The position numbers were made by a program, and so were the translations under genes. Shown here one piece after another: positions 9,012 to 17,392 of a DNA stretch of 64,000 nucleotides. The stretch lies in contig NZ_VSSB01000001.1 in NCBI RefSeq assembly GCF_008122505.1, positions 1,348,891 to 1,412,890 of the forward strand, read 5' to 3'. This DNA comes from Agromyces mariniharenae (GTDB lineage Bacteria > Actinomycetota > Actinomycetes > Actinomycetales > Microbacteriaceae). How positions within the stretch are numbered: position 1 is the first letter of the stretch; the number at the start of each line of letters is the position of its first letter. Below the pieces are notes generated by a model. It had not been told where the DNA came from. It saw nothing but the letters and a program-made list of their open reading frames with translations, and did not search any database.

Positions 9012-9308
9012 CTAGGCGGTCGGCCAGTCGACGGATGCCTCGTAACCGGGGTGCTCGCGGAGGTACGCGGCGATGAAGGGGCAGCGTGGCACGATGCGCT
9101 CGCCGCGTGCCACGGCGTCGTCGAGTGCGAACTTCGCGAGTCGCGTGCCGAGGCCCTGGCCACCGAACTCGGGGCGCACGACCGTGTGCGTGAAGACGAT
9201 GCCGTCGGGGGTGGTGCGGAACTCCGCGAAGCCGGCGAGCTCGTCACCGAGGGTGACCTCGTAGCGACGGGTCGCGTCGTTGCGTTCGATGGTGATGGTG
9301 TCGTTCAT
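9012..9308 (-). CDS. Small GNAT-type N-acetyltransferase
   Basis: The product is 98 aa, the length of the short COG2388/NATD1-like GNAT group. Acetyl-CoA-binding features are VVRPEFGGQGLGTRLA and the conserved tail motif with RCPFIAAYLREHPGY. The substrate is not known for this group. AGGAGG precedes the ATG, and the gene follows the DUF998-like membrane protein by 12 nt on the same strand, so the two are likely cotranscribed. Confidence 0.88.
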   Translation of the reverse strand: MNDTITIERNDATRRYEVTLGDELAGFAEFRTTPDGIVFTHTVVRPEFGGQGLGTRLAKFALDDAVARGERIVPRCPFIAAYLREHPGYEASVDWPTA

Positions 9309-9320
9309 GCGTCCTCCTGC

Positions 9321-10616
9321 TCAGGACAACGCGGCACGGGCCATGCGGAATTCCTGCGCACGACCGATTCGGGTGTCGGGCGGCTCGTCGGCTCGCTTCG
9401 CGTTGCGGCGCAGCGCGCGGTGCACGTCGTGCGACGCGGCGGCTCGGGCCGGTGCGCGCGGAGTCCGGCCCCGCGCCCTCGGGGACGTATGGTCCTGGGT
9501 GACGCGGGTGCGCGGGCGATCGGCCGTGACGGCACCGGCGTGCAGGGCCGCCCCGGCACGGATGCGTCCGACGTGACGCCGCGGCTCGACGACGGGGTCG
9601 GGCGCGGCGTGCGTGATCGCGACGAGGGCGATGAGCCAGGCGAACACGAGCGTGAACGCGACGATCTCGAAGACCGTGAGGTTGAAGACGCCCATGCCGT
9701 CGTAGGCGACCATGGCGACGACCTCCACCGCGATCGACCCGTACGACGCGATCACCATGGAGCGCGGGAGGCGGCGCGCCCAGACCTGGACGCCCAGGCA
9801 GAGCACGGCGAACGAGGCCGCCGCACCGCACGCGGCGAGGTTGTGGAGGTCGGTCGCGCCGTCGATCGGCACCAGGCCGACGCCCATGAGGCTCAGGCCG
9901 ATCAGCACGATGAGCACGCGCATCGCCGTGAGGCCGCCACGCCGCACCCCGTACCTCGGGTCGGAGACGGCGCGGGTGAGTCCGGCCGACATCGCCGCCA
10001 TGCCGGCACCCGACACGACGATCGCGATGTTGAAGCACGCCGCGGCGAAGTCGTCCGAGGTGCCGAGCGTGCTGAAGTTGTGCGTCCACCACTCGCCCGT
10101 CGGCGTGAGGCTCATGCTCGCGAGGCTGCCGGCCGCGAGCAGCATGGCGACGAGGTTGAAGGTGCGGTACGCCTCGTGGTCGATCGCGTGGCGGTGCAGG
10201 CGGAACGTCCCATAGCCGAGCGCCGACCCGAGCGCGACGGCCGCTACCACGTTCCCGCCCGGGAAGACCTCGAACGCCTCGCGGGTGAAGTGCACGCCGA
10301 GCAGCGCGATGGCGCCCCAGGTCATGCCGTTGGCGCGGGCCCGGGCGTCGGGGCCGAGGCCGGGCAGTCCGAGCCGCCGCAGCGCGGTCACGCCGCCTCG
10401 AGAAGCGGATGCCACGACGAGCGCGGCGCCCACGACGGCCCCCGCGGCGAGTGACGGCAGCCCCCACATGAAGCCGATCGGCGCGAGTCCGGCGGCGACT
10501 CCGTCGTCGGCCGCCCCGCTCGTGAAACTCGACGAGAACTCGTGGAACGCGATGATGGCCACCGCGAGCGCGATGAGCGCGGCATACGCCCGCCGCATGA
10601 TCGCGGCAGCCCGCAT
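9321..10616 (-). CDS. DUF998-like multi-pass membrane protein
   Basis: From the ATG at 10616 the product is 431 aa; another ATG at 10598 is possible, and an upstream open stretch to 10847 looks non-coding (Arg/Gly-rich, no hydrophobic pattern). About eight to nine membrane helices fill residues 5-335. The pattern resembles DUF998/DUF4386-type proteins of unknown function. The last 90 residues are Arg/Ala-rich and hydrophilic, unusual for this type, and could be cytoplasmic or reflect a lost earlier stop codon. No catalytic motif is seen. Confidence 0.68.
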   Translation of the reverse strand: MRAAAIMRRAYAALIALAVAIIAFHEFSSSFTSGAADDGVAAGLAPIGFMWGLPSLAAGAVVGAALVVASASRGGVTALRRLGLPGLGPDARARANGMTWGAIALLGVHFTREAFEVFPGGNVVAAVALGSALGYGTFRLHRHAIDHEAYRTFNLVAMLLAAGSLASMSLTPTGEWWTHNFSTLGTSDDFAAACFNIAIVVSGAGMAAMSAGLTRAVSDPRYGVRRGGLTAMRVLIVLIGLSLMGVGLVPIDGATDLHNLAACGAAASFAVLCLGVQVWARRLPRSMVIASYGSIAVEVVAMVAYDGMGVFNLTVFEIVAFTLVFAWLIALVAITHAAPDPVVEPRRHVGRIRAGAALHAGAVTADRPRTRVTQDHTSPRARGRTPRAPARAAASHDVHRALRRNAKRADEPPDTRIGRAQEFRMARAALS

Positions 10617-11024
10617 CGGGTCGAACCGCTGCGAGTCGGGACGCCGGAGCCCGGCACCGCTCGCGGGTCCACTGAACGGCCGACCGTGCCCCTCACGGCC
10701 GACGCTGCCCGGGCGGACCTTGCGCCGCTGTCGCCGATCCCCCCGGTTCGACGACGCCGGGAAGCTCCCAGCCCGCGCACCCCTCATATCCGAACTCTCG
10801 ATCACGGGAATCAGATGTGTGCCGAGCATAACGGCGGCCGACGACACCGGCCATCGGCGTTACACCACGCACCTATCGATCTTCGGCTGATTCCCAGCCT
10901 GCCCGGCGTGTCCGACGGTGTGCACCCCCCGTTCGGGGCATCCCTCGCCATTCGGGGCGTCACGGCGCACGATGCTCCAGGAACGACGAAAGCGGCCCGC
11001 AATCGCGAACCGCCTTCTCCACCG
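10617..11024. other. Intergenic stretch without a supported gene
   Basis: Open frames here are Arg/Gly-rich and overlap each other on both strands; none has a start signal. Nothing was recognised apart from the promoter space for the downstream membrane protein. Confidence 0.5.
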
Positions 11025-11097
11025 CGCGCCCGGAGGGACTCGAACCCCCAACCTTCTGATCCGTAGTCAGATGCTCTATCCATTGAGCTACGGGCGC
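11025..11097 (-). tRNA. tRNA-Arg (anticodon ACG)
   Basis: A 73-nt cloverleaf reads 5' to 3' on the minus strand: acceptor GCGCCCG/CGGGCGC, D-arm GCTC..GAGC, anticodon stem TCTGA/TCAGA with loop CTACGGA (anticodon ACG), T-loop TTCGAGT. The discriminator is G, and CCA is not encoded. Confidence 0.95.
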
Positions 11098-11210
11098 ATG
11101 GGACGTCGCCCGCGCGTCATCGGCGATCAGGCAACCACGTAACTCTAACCCACGCGCTCCGTTCACGCCAATCGAGCCGGGCGGGCTCGGCCGCGGCATC
11201 CGCTCGTCGG

Positions 11211-11609
11211 TCAGTGGTCGGCGTGATCGGGCCGGAGCGCGTCGAGCGCGGCCAGCTGGCGACGGTTCGCCACCTGCCGGTACGACGTCTCGATGAGCTC
11301 GGCGAGCAGCTCCCAGTCGGTGTCGGGCGCGTCGAGGTCGGCGCCGACCCAGTGGTCGCGGCTGTAGTAGGGCACGCCGGAGAAGCGCCCGTCCTGGAGC
11401 AGCGCGAGGTGCTCCTCGGGGTCGGTCTTCACGACGATCGACAGCGGCCGCTCCGACGTCGCGGCGACGTGCACGAAGATCGGCTTCGCGGCGCGGAACG
11501 TCGGCCGTCCCCACGCCTCGACCTCGACGGCCTCCGGCAGCGCGAGGCAGATCCGCCGCACCCGCTCGACGAGCGGATGCCCCGGGTCGACCACGCGCGG
11601 ATGCTCCAC
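11211..11609 (-). CDS. MmcQ/YjbR family protein
   Basis: The product is 132 aa, the family length. Signatures are LPEAVEVEAWGRPTFR near residues 24-39, the strand SIVVKTDPEEHLALL and the C-terminal ETSYRQVANR. The fold is CyaY-like and the family is described as possibly DNA-binding; its role is not settled. Start is GTG at 11609, supported by a TAGGCT box 6 nt upstream and no ribosome binding site. Confidence 0.88.
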   Translation of the reverse strand: MEHPRVVDPGHPLVERVRRICLALPEAVEVEAWGRPTFRAAKPIFVHVAATSERPLSIVVKTDPEEHLALLQDGRFSGVPYYSRDHWVGADLDAPDTDWELLAELIETSYRQVANRRQLAALDALRPDHADH

Positions 11610-11615
11610 GGCGCC

Positions 11616-11621
11616 AGCCTA
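11616..11621 (-). promoter_or_regulatory. -10 box TAGGCT, leaderless
   Basis: It lies 6 nt upstream of the GTG start of the MmcQ/YjbR gene. Confidence 0.6.
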
Positions 11622-11638
11622 CGGGCGAGGCCGGCGCG

Positions 11639-11674
11639 GCGGCATCCGTCGCCGGGTCGTGGCACGGATGCCGC
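11639..11674 (-). terminator. Hairpin after the sugar ABC operon, built from the GGCATCC word
   Basis: Arms GCGGCATCCGT (11639-11649) and ACGGATGCCGC (11664-11674) pair perfectly over 11 bp with a 14-nt loop, 33 nt beyond the last gene of the operon. A further copy of the word sits at about 11686-11697. Confidence 0.55.
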
Positions 11675-11707
11675 GGGCCGCCGCCGCGGCATCCGTCACC
11701 GTCACGC

Positions 11708-12733
11708 TCACCCCTTGACCGCGCCCCCGAGCCCGGCGCTGCGGAGGAACAACCGCTGGAACATCAGGAACAGCAGCACGGGGATCAGCGTCGAGATGGC
11801 GAGCGCGGCGAGGAACACGTCGAGCTCGGTCTGCGACTGCACCGCCGGGAGGCGGACCGACAGCGGCTGCACCGCCGGGTCGGGCAGCACGAGCAGCGGC
11901 CAGAGGAAGTCCTTCCACGCCGAGATCACCGCGAACACCGACACGACGCCGAGCACGGGCTTCGACATCGGCAGCACGATCGACCAGAACACCCGGAACG
12001 GGCCGGCGCCGTCGGTCTTCGCGGCCTCGAACACCTCCCGCGGGAGGCTGTCGAAGAAGCGCTTCACGAGCAGGATGTTGAAGGCGTTCGCCGCAGCGGG
12101 CAGCCACACCGCCCAGTAGGTGTTGAGCAGCGACACGTCGATGAGCGGCGGGTGCAGCACCGTGAGGTAGAGCGGCACGAGCAGCACCACCGCGGGGATG
12201 AACAGGGTCGCGAGCACGAGCGCGTTGAGGATCGGCGCGTACCTCGGGCGCAGCACCGACAGCGCGTAACCGGCTGTGGTGGCGATGAGCAGCTGGAAGA
12301 ACCAGGAGCCCGCCGCGACCCAGATCGTGTTGAGGAAGTACTGGTCGATGTGGATGTCGTTCCACGCCGTCTCGAGGTTCGCCCAGTCGATGCCGTTCGG
12401 CCAGAGCGCGAACGGCTGGCTCAGCGTGTCCTGGGTGGGCGTGACCGCGGCCTTGGCGAGCCAGAGCAGCGGGCCGAGTCCGGCCACGACGAGACCGACG
12501 AAGAGGAACAGGTGCACGAGGCTGAGCGACCCGCGCACGCTGCCGCGGCGACGGTCGAACGCCGAGAGGACGCCGCGGTCGCCGAACTCGTAGGTCGCGT
12601 CCGTCCGGCGGCGCCGGAGGAACCACCGCGAGCCGCGGCGCCCGGTCCGACCGGCTCGGCCGGAGTCCTCGGCGGCGTCGGCCTCGGCGCCGTCGGGCCG
12701 CTCGAGGAGGGGCTGGACGGGTGCGCTGGTCAA
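11708..12733 (-). CDS. Carbohydrate ABC transporter permease (MalG/AraQ type)
   Basis: The product is 341 aa. An unusually long, charged N-terminal cytoplasmic extension of about 75 residues, rich in Arg and Asp, precedes six membrane helices. The EAA loop is EVFEAAKTDGAGPFRVFWSI, which docks the ATPase subunit. The start is TTG at 12733, overlapping the stop of the partner permease (TTGA) with GGAG 6 nt upstream. Together with the other permease and the binding protein it forms a CUT1-type sugar importer. No ATPase gene is in the cluster, so a shared MsiK-like ATPase is expected. Confidence 0.9.
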   Translation of the reverse strand: MTSAPVQPLLERPDGAEADAAEDSGRAGRTGRRGSRWFLRRRRTDATYEFGDRGVLSAFDRRRGSVRGSLSLVHLFLFVGLVVAGLGPLLWLAKAAVTPTQDTLSQPFALWPNGIDWANLETAWNDIHIDQYFLNTIWVAAGSWFFQLLIATTAGYALSVLRPRYAPILNALVLATLFIPAVVLLVPLYLTVLHPPLIDVSLLNTYWAVWLPAAANAFNILLVKRFFDSLPREVFEAAKTDGAGPFRVFWSIVLPMSKPVLGVVSVFAVISAWKDFLWPLLVLPDPAVQPLSVRLPAVQSQTELDVFLAALAISTLIPVLLFLMFQRLFLRSAGLGGAVKG

Positions 12734-13710
12734 TTCGTGCTCCAACGTTCGGTGAGCTTGAAGTACAGCCAGCTCAGGAGTCCCAGGAAGATCGCGAGCA
12801 TCAGGCTGAGCGCGGTGGCCTCGCCGTAGTCGCCGCCGAGGCTGTTCTGGAAGGCGTAGCGGTAGATGAGGAGGAGGATCGTCAGGGTCGCGTTGTTCGG
12901 ACCGCCCCCGGTGAAGAGGAACGGCTCGAGGAACACCTGCGACGTCGCGATGACCTGCAGGATCAGCATGATGAAGAGCACGCCGCGCAGCTGCGGCAGC
13001 GTCACGTGCCAGAGCTTGCGCCAGATGCCGGCGCCATCGACCTCCGCCGCGTCGTACAGCTCGGGCGGCACCGAGATGAGCGCCGCGAGGTAGATGATGA
13101 TCGACCCGCCGGCCGCCGCCCACGTCGCCTCGATGACGAGCGAGGGCATCGCGGTCGCCGCGGACTGCAGCCACGGCTGCGGCGGGATGCCGAACCACCC
13201 GAGGATCGTGTTGAACACCCCGTCGGGGCTCGCGTTGTAGAAGACCTTCCACAGGAGCACCGCGACCACCGGCGGGATGACGACCGGCAGGTACGCGAGC
13301 GCGCTGTAGAGGCCCTTGCCCCGGCGCACCTCGCTCATCATGACCGCGAGGATGAGCGGCAGCGGGAACCCGAGGATGAGCGCCAGCACCGCGAAGTACA
13401 GCGTGTTCACGATCGCGACCCCGAGGTTCGGATCGCTCAGCACGTTCACGAAGTTGTCGATGCCGACCCACTCGGGCGTCGTCACGAGGTTGGTGCGCTG
13501 GAAGCTCATGACGACCGACTGCACGATCGGCGACCAGCTGAACACCCCGAACACGATGAGCATCGGGGCCAGGAAGGCGAGGTTCCAGAGGCCGCCGCCG
13601 CGGATCCAGGTCTGCAGGTTGCGCCTGCGGGCCGGGCGAGCGGATGCCGCGGGCGGCGCGTCCCCGTCGGGCGCGGGCCGCGCGGCCGCGGGCTTGGCGG
13701 TGAGGGTCAT
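12730..13710 (-). CDS. Carbohydrate ABC transporter permease (MalF/UgpA type)
   Basis: The product is 326 aa. After a 30-residue Ala/Pro-rich cytoplasmic tail come six membrane helices. The EAA loop reads ELYDAAEVDGAGIWRKLWHV. It pairs with the TTG-started permease that overlaps its 3' end. AAAGGA lies upstream of the ATG. The 179 nt separating it from the binding-protein gene are filled by REP-like palindromes rather than by promoter-like sequence. Confidence 0.92.
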   Translation of the reverse strand: MTLTAKPAAARPAPDGDAPPAASARPARRRNLQTWIRGGGLWNLAFLAPMLIVFGVFSWSPIVQSVVMSFQRTNLVTTPEWVGIDNFVNVLSDPNLGVAIVNTLYFAVLALILGFPLPLILAVMMSEVRRGKGLYSALAYLPVVIPPVVAVLLWKVFYNASPDGVFNTILGWFGIPPQPWLQSAATAMPSLVIEATWAAAGGSIIIYLAALISVPPELYDAAEVDGAGIWRKLWHVTLPQLRGVLFIMLILQVIATSQVFLEPFLFTGGGPNNATLTILLLIYRYAFQNSLGGDYGEATALSLMLAIFLGLLSWLYFKLTERWSTN

Positions 13711-13727
13711 CGGTGATCCTTTCGGGA

Positions 13728-13885
13728 CCGGTGGTCGAGTAGCGCCCGCCGAAGGCGGACGCGTATCGAGACCTGGGGAGGCGTCTCGATACGCGTCGCG
13801 CTCCGCGCGGCGCTCCTCGACGACCGGAATGGGGAGGCGTCTCGAGACGCGTCGCGCTCCGCGCGGCGCTCCTCGACGACCGGAA
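13728..13885. repeat. Cluster of three REP-like palindromes
   Basis: One unit (13728-13773) is inverted relative to two tandem 56-bp copies (13774-13829 and 13830-13885) that differ at one base. Each unit pairs TCTCGA(T/G)ACGCG with CG(C)TCCTCGACGACCGG-like ends around a central hairpin. The cluster lies between binding protein and permease genes of one operon, where such elements commonly modulate mRNA stability. Confidence 0.8.
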
Positions 13886-13889
13886 CGGC

Positions 13890-15248
13890 CTACTCGTCGA
13901 GCAGCGCCTGCGCGTCGACGTCGATCTGCCCGAGGAGCGCGTCGATGTCGGCGTTCTGCTCGGTCAGCACCGCCTGCACCAGGTTGTCCATCAGGGCGTA
14001 GATCGGCTGCGTCTGGCCCTTGAACTCGCCGACCGGGGTCTGGTCGAAGATCCCGTCGATGAATCCGGTCATCTGGTCCTGCGGCACGTTGACGTAGGGC
14101 GCGATCCACTCCTGCTGCTGGTCGTAGGTCTCGCGGTCGAGCACCGGCAGCACCGGCGTGCCGACCGCCTGGTCGGACGCGGCGAGCGCCTTGGCGTCGG
14201 CGACCGCGGCATCCTCGTCCAGGAGCTTCTGCATGTAGTACCAGTCGATCCACTCGACGGCCGCGGCCTTGGTCTCGTCGTCGAGCGTCGGCGGCATCAC
14301 GGCGATGTCGCCGCCGCCGAGCACGCCGCCGCCGTCCTCCGTCGGGATGACGGTGAGGCCGTACTGGGCGGGCTCCATGCCGAAGTCGCGCACGAGTGCC
14401 GTGTAGACGTCGGAGCCCGACGTGTACATGCCGATGTTGCCCGCGGCGAACTCCTGGTTGATGCTGCCCCAGTCGAGGTCGAAGTTCGCGCCCATCGAGT
14501 TGTCCTCCCAGCGGAGGTCGTGGAGGAACTCGAGCGTGGCCTTCGTCGCGTCGTTGTCGATCGTCGACGTGTAGGTGCCGTCGCCGTTGTCCTCCTGGAG
14601 CTGGGCGCCACGCGAGTCGGCCTGCACCGACAGCTGCCAGCCGCCCGTGTTGCCGGTCGCCATCGTCGCGTACCCGGCCTTGCCGGTCTTCTCGGCGATG
14701 GTCTTCGCGGCCTCGCGGACCTCGTCCCACGTCGCCGGCGGCTGGTCGGGGTCGAGGCCGGCCTGCTCGAACAGGTCGCGGTTGTAGTGCAGGCCGTTCG
14801 CGTACGCCTGGCGCGGGAAGCCGTAGATCCGGCCGTCGGCGTCGGTGACCTCCGAGATGATGATCGGGTTGAACTTGTCGGCGTAGCCGAGCTCCTCCAG
14901 CTCGTCGGTCACGTCCTTGAGCTGGTCGTTCTCGAGGAGCGTCTTCGAGTCGGTGAACGGCACCGTGAAGACGTCGGGCAGGCTGCCGCCGGCGAGCTGC
15001 GCGGCGAAGGTCGGGGCGGTCCACTCGTACTCGAGGCCGACGATGTCGATGTCGGGGTGCAGTTCCTCGAACTGCTGCTCCTGCTCGGCGAAGGCGTCGT
15101 ATGCGGCCTGGTCGGCCCCGGGCGGGAACGTGGCGACGCGCAGCTCGAGCTTCCCGTCGTCGGCGGCGCCCTGGCTGCACGCGGAGAGCGCGCCCACCAT
15201 CGCGACGGCGGCGATGCCCGCGATCGCGATGCTGCGTGGTGACTTCAT
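13890..15248 (-). CDS. Extracellular sugar-binding lipoprotein of ABC importer
   Basis: The product is 452 aa. The signal peptide ends in lipobox GALSAC (Cys24), so it is membrane-anchored. The mature part has the family-1 solute-binding pattern: EEQFEELHPDIDIV-like start region, LAGGSLPDVF near residue 90, ATWDEVREAAKTIAEK in the middle and a Trp-rich ligand region. It delivers a sugar, probably an oligoglucoside given the adjacent GH13 enzyme, to the two permeases. AAAGGA precedes the ATG. Confidence 0.92.
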   Translation of the reverse strand: MKSPRSIAIAGIAAVAMVGALSACSQGAADDGKLELRVATFPPGADQAAYDAFAEQEQQFEELHPDIDIVGLEYEWTAPTFAAQLAGGSLPDVFTVPFTDSKTLLENDQLKDVTDELEELGYADKFNPIIISEVTDADGRIYGFPRQAYANGLHYNRDLFEQAGLDPDQPPATWDEVREAAKTIAEKTGKAGYATMATGNTGGWQLSVQADSRGAQLQEDNGDGTYTSTIDNDATKATLEFLHDLRWEDNSMGANFDLDWGSINQEFAAGNIGMYTSGSDVYTALVRDFGMEPAQYGLTVIPTEDGGGVLGGGDIAVMPPTLDDETKAAAVEWIDWYYMQKLLDEDAAVADAKALAASDQAVGTPVLPVLDRETYDQQQEWIAPYVNVPQDQMTGFIDGIFDQTPVGEFKGQTQPIYALMDNLVQAVLTEQNADIDALLGQIDVDAQALLDE

Positions 15249-15324
15249 TGTCCGGTCCTTTCGGTGCTGTGTTGAGGTGTGGTGTGGGACTGCCGCGGCG
15301 TGGTGCGGGCCGCGGCCTCGACGG

Positions 15325-17013
15325 TCAGGCGGTTCGGTGGAGCCAGGCCGTGGAGTCGGGTGGCAGCAGCCCGCCGACGAGCGGGGTGCTTGCGAGGAGG
15401 ATGCGGTCATGGTCGGGCAGGGCCATCGGCTCGCTGCCGAGATTCGTGACGTTCACCATGTCGTCGCCGCGTCGGAAGACGAGCGCCGTGGGCGCGCTCG
15501 GGAGCCAGGTCAGGGCGCCGTCGCCGAGCGAGGCCTCGCGCTTGCGGATGCGCAGCGCCTGCCGGTAGAGCCAGAGCATCGAACCCGGGTCGGCCTCCTG
15601 CGCCTGCACGGTGAGGGCGGCCCACTCGGTCGGTTGGGGCAGCCACGGTGCGGCGACCCGGCCGTCGCCCACGGATGCCGCAGCCGGGCTGAACCCGAAG
15701 GGCGGCTCGGTGCCCCGCCAGGGCAGCGGCACGCGGCATCCGTCGCGGCCAGGGTCGACGCCGCCCGAGCGGAAGTGCATCGGGTCCTCGAGCACGTCGC
15801 GCGGCAGTTCGACCTCGGGCAGGCCGAGTTCGTCGCCCTGGTAGAGGTAGAGCGAGCCGGGCAGCGCCGCGGTGAGCAGCGCGGCGGCACGGGCGCGGCG
15901 ACGGCCGAGCTCGAGGTCGGTCGGGGTGCCGAACCGCTTCCGTGCGAACGCGAAGCCGGAGTCCTCGCGCCCGTACCTCGTGACCGGCCGGGTGACGTCG
16001 TGGTTCGAGAGCACCCAGGTGCTGGGCGCACCGACGGGCGCGTGGGCGTCGAGCATGAGGTCGATCGAGGCGCGCAGCTCCGCGGCATCCCACGGCCGGG
16101 CCATGAAGTCGAAGTTGAACGCCGTGTGCATCTCGTCGGGGCGCAGGTAGGCCGCGAACCGGGCGGCATCCGGCACCCAGACCTCGCCGACGAGCACCCG
16201 GGTGCCCTCGTACGAGTCGGCGACGCTCCGCCACGAGCGGTAGACGTCGTGCACCTCGTCGCGGTCCTCCGTGGGATGCTGGCCCGGCGCGACCACCTCG
16301 GGCACCTCGGGCAGCGCGGGGTCCTTGATGAGCAAGCCCGCCGAGTCGATGCGCACGCCGGCGACGCCGCGGTCGAACCAGAACCGCAGGATGTCCTCGT
16401 GCTCGGCGCGCACGTCGGGGTGGTTCCAGTTGAGGTCGGGCTGCTCGGGCGTGAAGAGGTGCAGGTACCACTCCCCCGGCGTGCCGTCGGGGTTCGTCGT
16501 GCGGGTCCACGTGTCGCCCTGGAAGTTCGAGACCCACTTCGTCGGCATCCCGTTGCCGCCCTCGCCCGTGCCGGGGTGGAACCAGAACCGCTCCCGCTCG
16601 GGGCTGCCCGGGCCGGCGGTGAGCGCCTGCCGGAACCACGGGTGCTCGCTCGAGACGTGGTTCGGGACGACGTCGATGATGGTGCGGATGCCGAGCTCGA
16701 GCGCCTCGCTGATGAGCAGCTCGGCGTCCTCGAGGGTGCCGAAGGTCGGGTGGATGCCGCGGTAGTCCGACACGTCGTAGCCGCCGTCGGCGAGCGGCGA
16801 CGGGTACCACGGAGTGAACCAGAGCGCGTCGACGCCGAGTTCCTTGAGGTAGCCGAGCCGGCTGCGCACGCCGCGGAGGTCGCCCGTGCCGTCGCCGTCG
16901 GAGTCGGCGAAGCTGCGCACGTAGACCTGGTAGATCACGGCGTCACGCCACCACAGCGGGTCCTCCACCAGTGCGGGGGGCACCGTGCCGGGTTCCGTGA
17001 GTGGCATGGTCAC
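15325..17013 (-). CDS. GH13 alpha-glucosidase / oligo-glucosidase
   Basis: The product is 562 aa with the four conserved GH13 regions: DVVPNH (region I), GVRIDSAG with nucleophile D223, LVGEVW with acid/base E277, and LSNHD with D339. The N-terminal QVYVRSFADSDGDGTGDL and the absence of a signal peptide indicate a cytoplasmic exo-acting enzyme that releases glucose from imported alpha-glucosides. It is the first gene of the operon with the sugar importer. A promoter and palindrome lie 70-110 nt upstream. Confidence 0.93.
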   Translation of the reverse strand: MTMPLTEPGTVPPALVEDPLWWRDAVIYQVYVRSFADSDGDGTGDLRGVRSRLGYLKELGVDALWFTPWYPSPLADGGYDVSDYRGIHPTFGTLEDAELLISEALELGIRTIIDVVPNHVSSEHPWFRQALTAGPGSPERERFWFHPGTGEGGNGMPTKWVSNFQGDTWTRTTNPDGTPGEWYLHLFTPEQPDLNWNHPDVRAEHEDILRFWFDRGVAGVRIDSAGLLIKDPALPEVPEVVAPGQHPTEDRDEVHDVYRSWRSVADSYEGTRVLVGEVWVPDAARFAAYLRPDEMHTAFNFDFMARPWDAAELRASIDLMLDAHAPVGAPSTWVLSNHDVTRPVTRYGREDSGFAFARKRFGTPTDLELGRRRARAAALLTAALPGSLYLYQGDELGLPEVELPRDVLEDPMHFRSGGVDPGRDGCRVPLPWRGTEPPFGFSPAAASVGDGRVAAPWLPQPTEWAALTVQAQEADPGSMLWLYRQALRIRKREASLGDGALTWLPSAPTALVFRRGDDMVNVTNLGSEPMALPDHDRILLASTPLVGGLLPPDSTAWLHRTA

Positions 17014-17085
17014 GCTGTCGTTCTCCTCGGTGCGGGGGCGGGCGGCGCGCCGATTCCCGAGGGGACGACGGCGTCGATACGGGGA

Positions 17086-17114
17086 AACGTAATGAGAGCA
17101 ACAGATTGATGCAA
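17086..17114 (-). promoter_or_regulatory. Promoter of the GH13/sugar importer operon
   Basis: On the minus strand TTGCAT (17114-17109) and TACGTT (17091-17086) are separated by 17 nt, a good housekeeping-sigma match. The mRNA would have a leader of about 65 nt. Confidence 0.6.
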
Positions 17115-17127
17115 CTTTTCAACAATC
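17104..17127. promoter_or_regulatory. Candidate LacI-family operator
   Basis: A 24-bp imperfect palindrome with outer arms GATTG/CAATC and 9 of 12 symmetric pairs overlaps the -35 box of the operon promoter. It is the most AT-rich patch in this neighbourhood. The LacI-family regulator is encoded immediately upstream. Confidence 0.5.
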
Positions 17128-17290
17128 AAGCATCAGCTTGCGGTTGGTTTCGTGAAGTTGCGAGAGCGCCTTGCGCATTTCCGGCACGGACGCGCGCGTC
17201 ACGTGCCTTTGCAGGAAGATCCGGAGGACACGCCGTGGCGGAACGGGCGGCACGCCGCGTTCGGCGCCGTTCTTCCTGCAGAAGGGAAGG

Positions 17291-17392
17291 GACGGTCTGC
17301 GGGCGAGGGACGTCTGCGGGCGAGGAACGGTCTGCGGGCGAGGAACGGTCTGCGGGCGAGGAACGGTCTGCGGGCGAGGAACGGTCAGCGGG
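17291..17392. repeat. 18-bp tandem repeat at the 3' end of the LacI gene
   Basis: About five and a half copies of an 18-bp unit (AACGGTCTGCGGGCGAGG) run head to tail; one copy is 17 bp. The last copy carries TCAGCG instead of TCTGCG, and that change is the stop codon of the regulator gene. Confidence 0.85.

Noticed and set aside
10617..10847. N-terminal 77-residue extension of the DUF998-like protein
   Set aside because: It is Arg/Gly/Pro-rich with no hydrophobic or conserved pattern and no start signal; the membrane protein pattern begins at 10616 or 10598.
13890..15410. Upstream start at 15410 for the sugar-binding protein
   Set aside because: It would add 54 residues before the signal peptide; the ATG at 15248 has AAAGGA and begins directly with the signal peptide.
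17291..17392. Possible CRISPR array
   Set aside because: The 18-bp units are directly adjacent with no spacers, so it is a simple tandem repeat.
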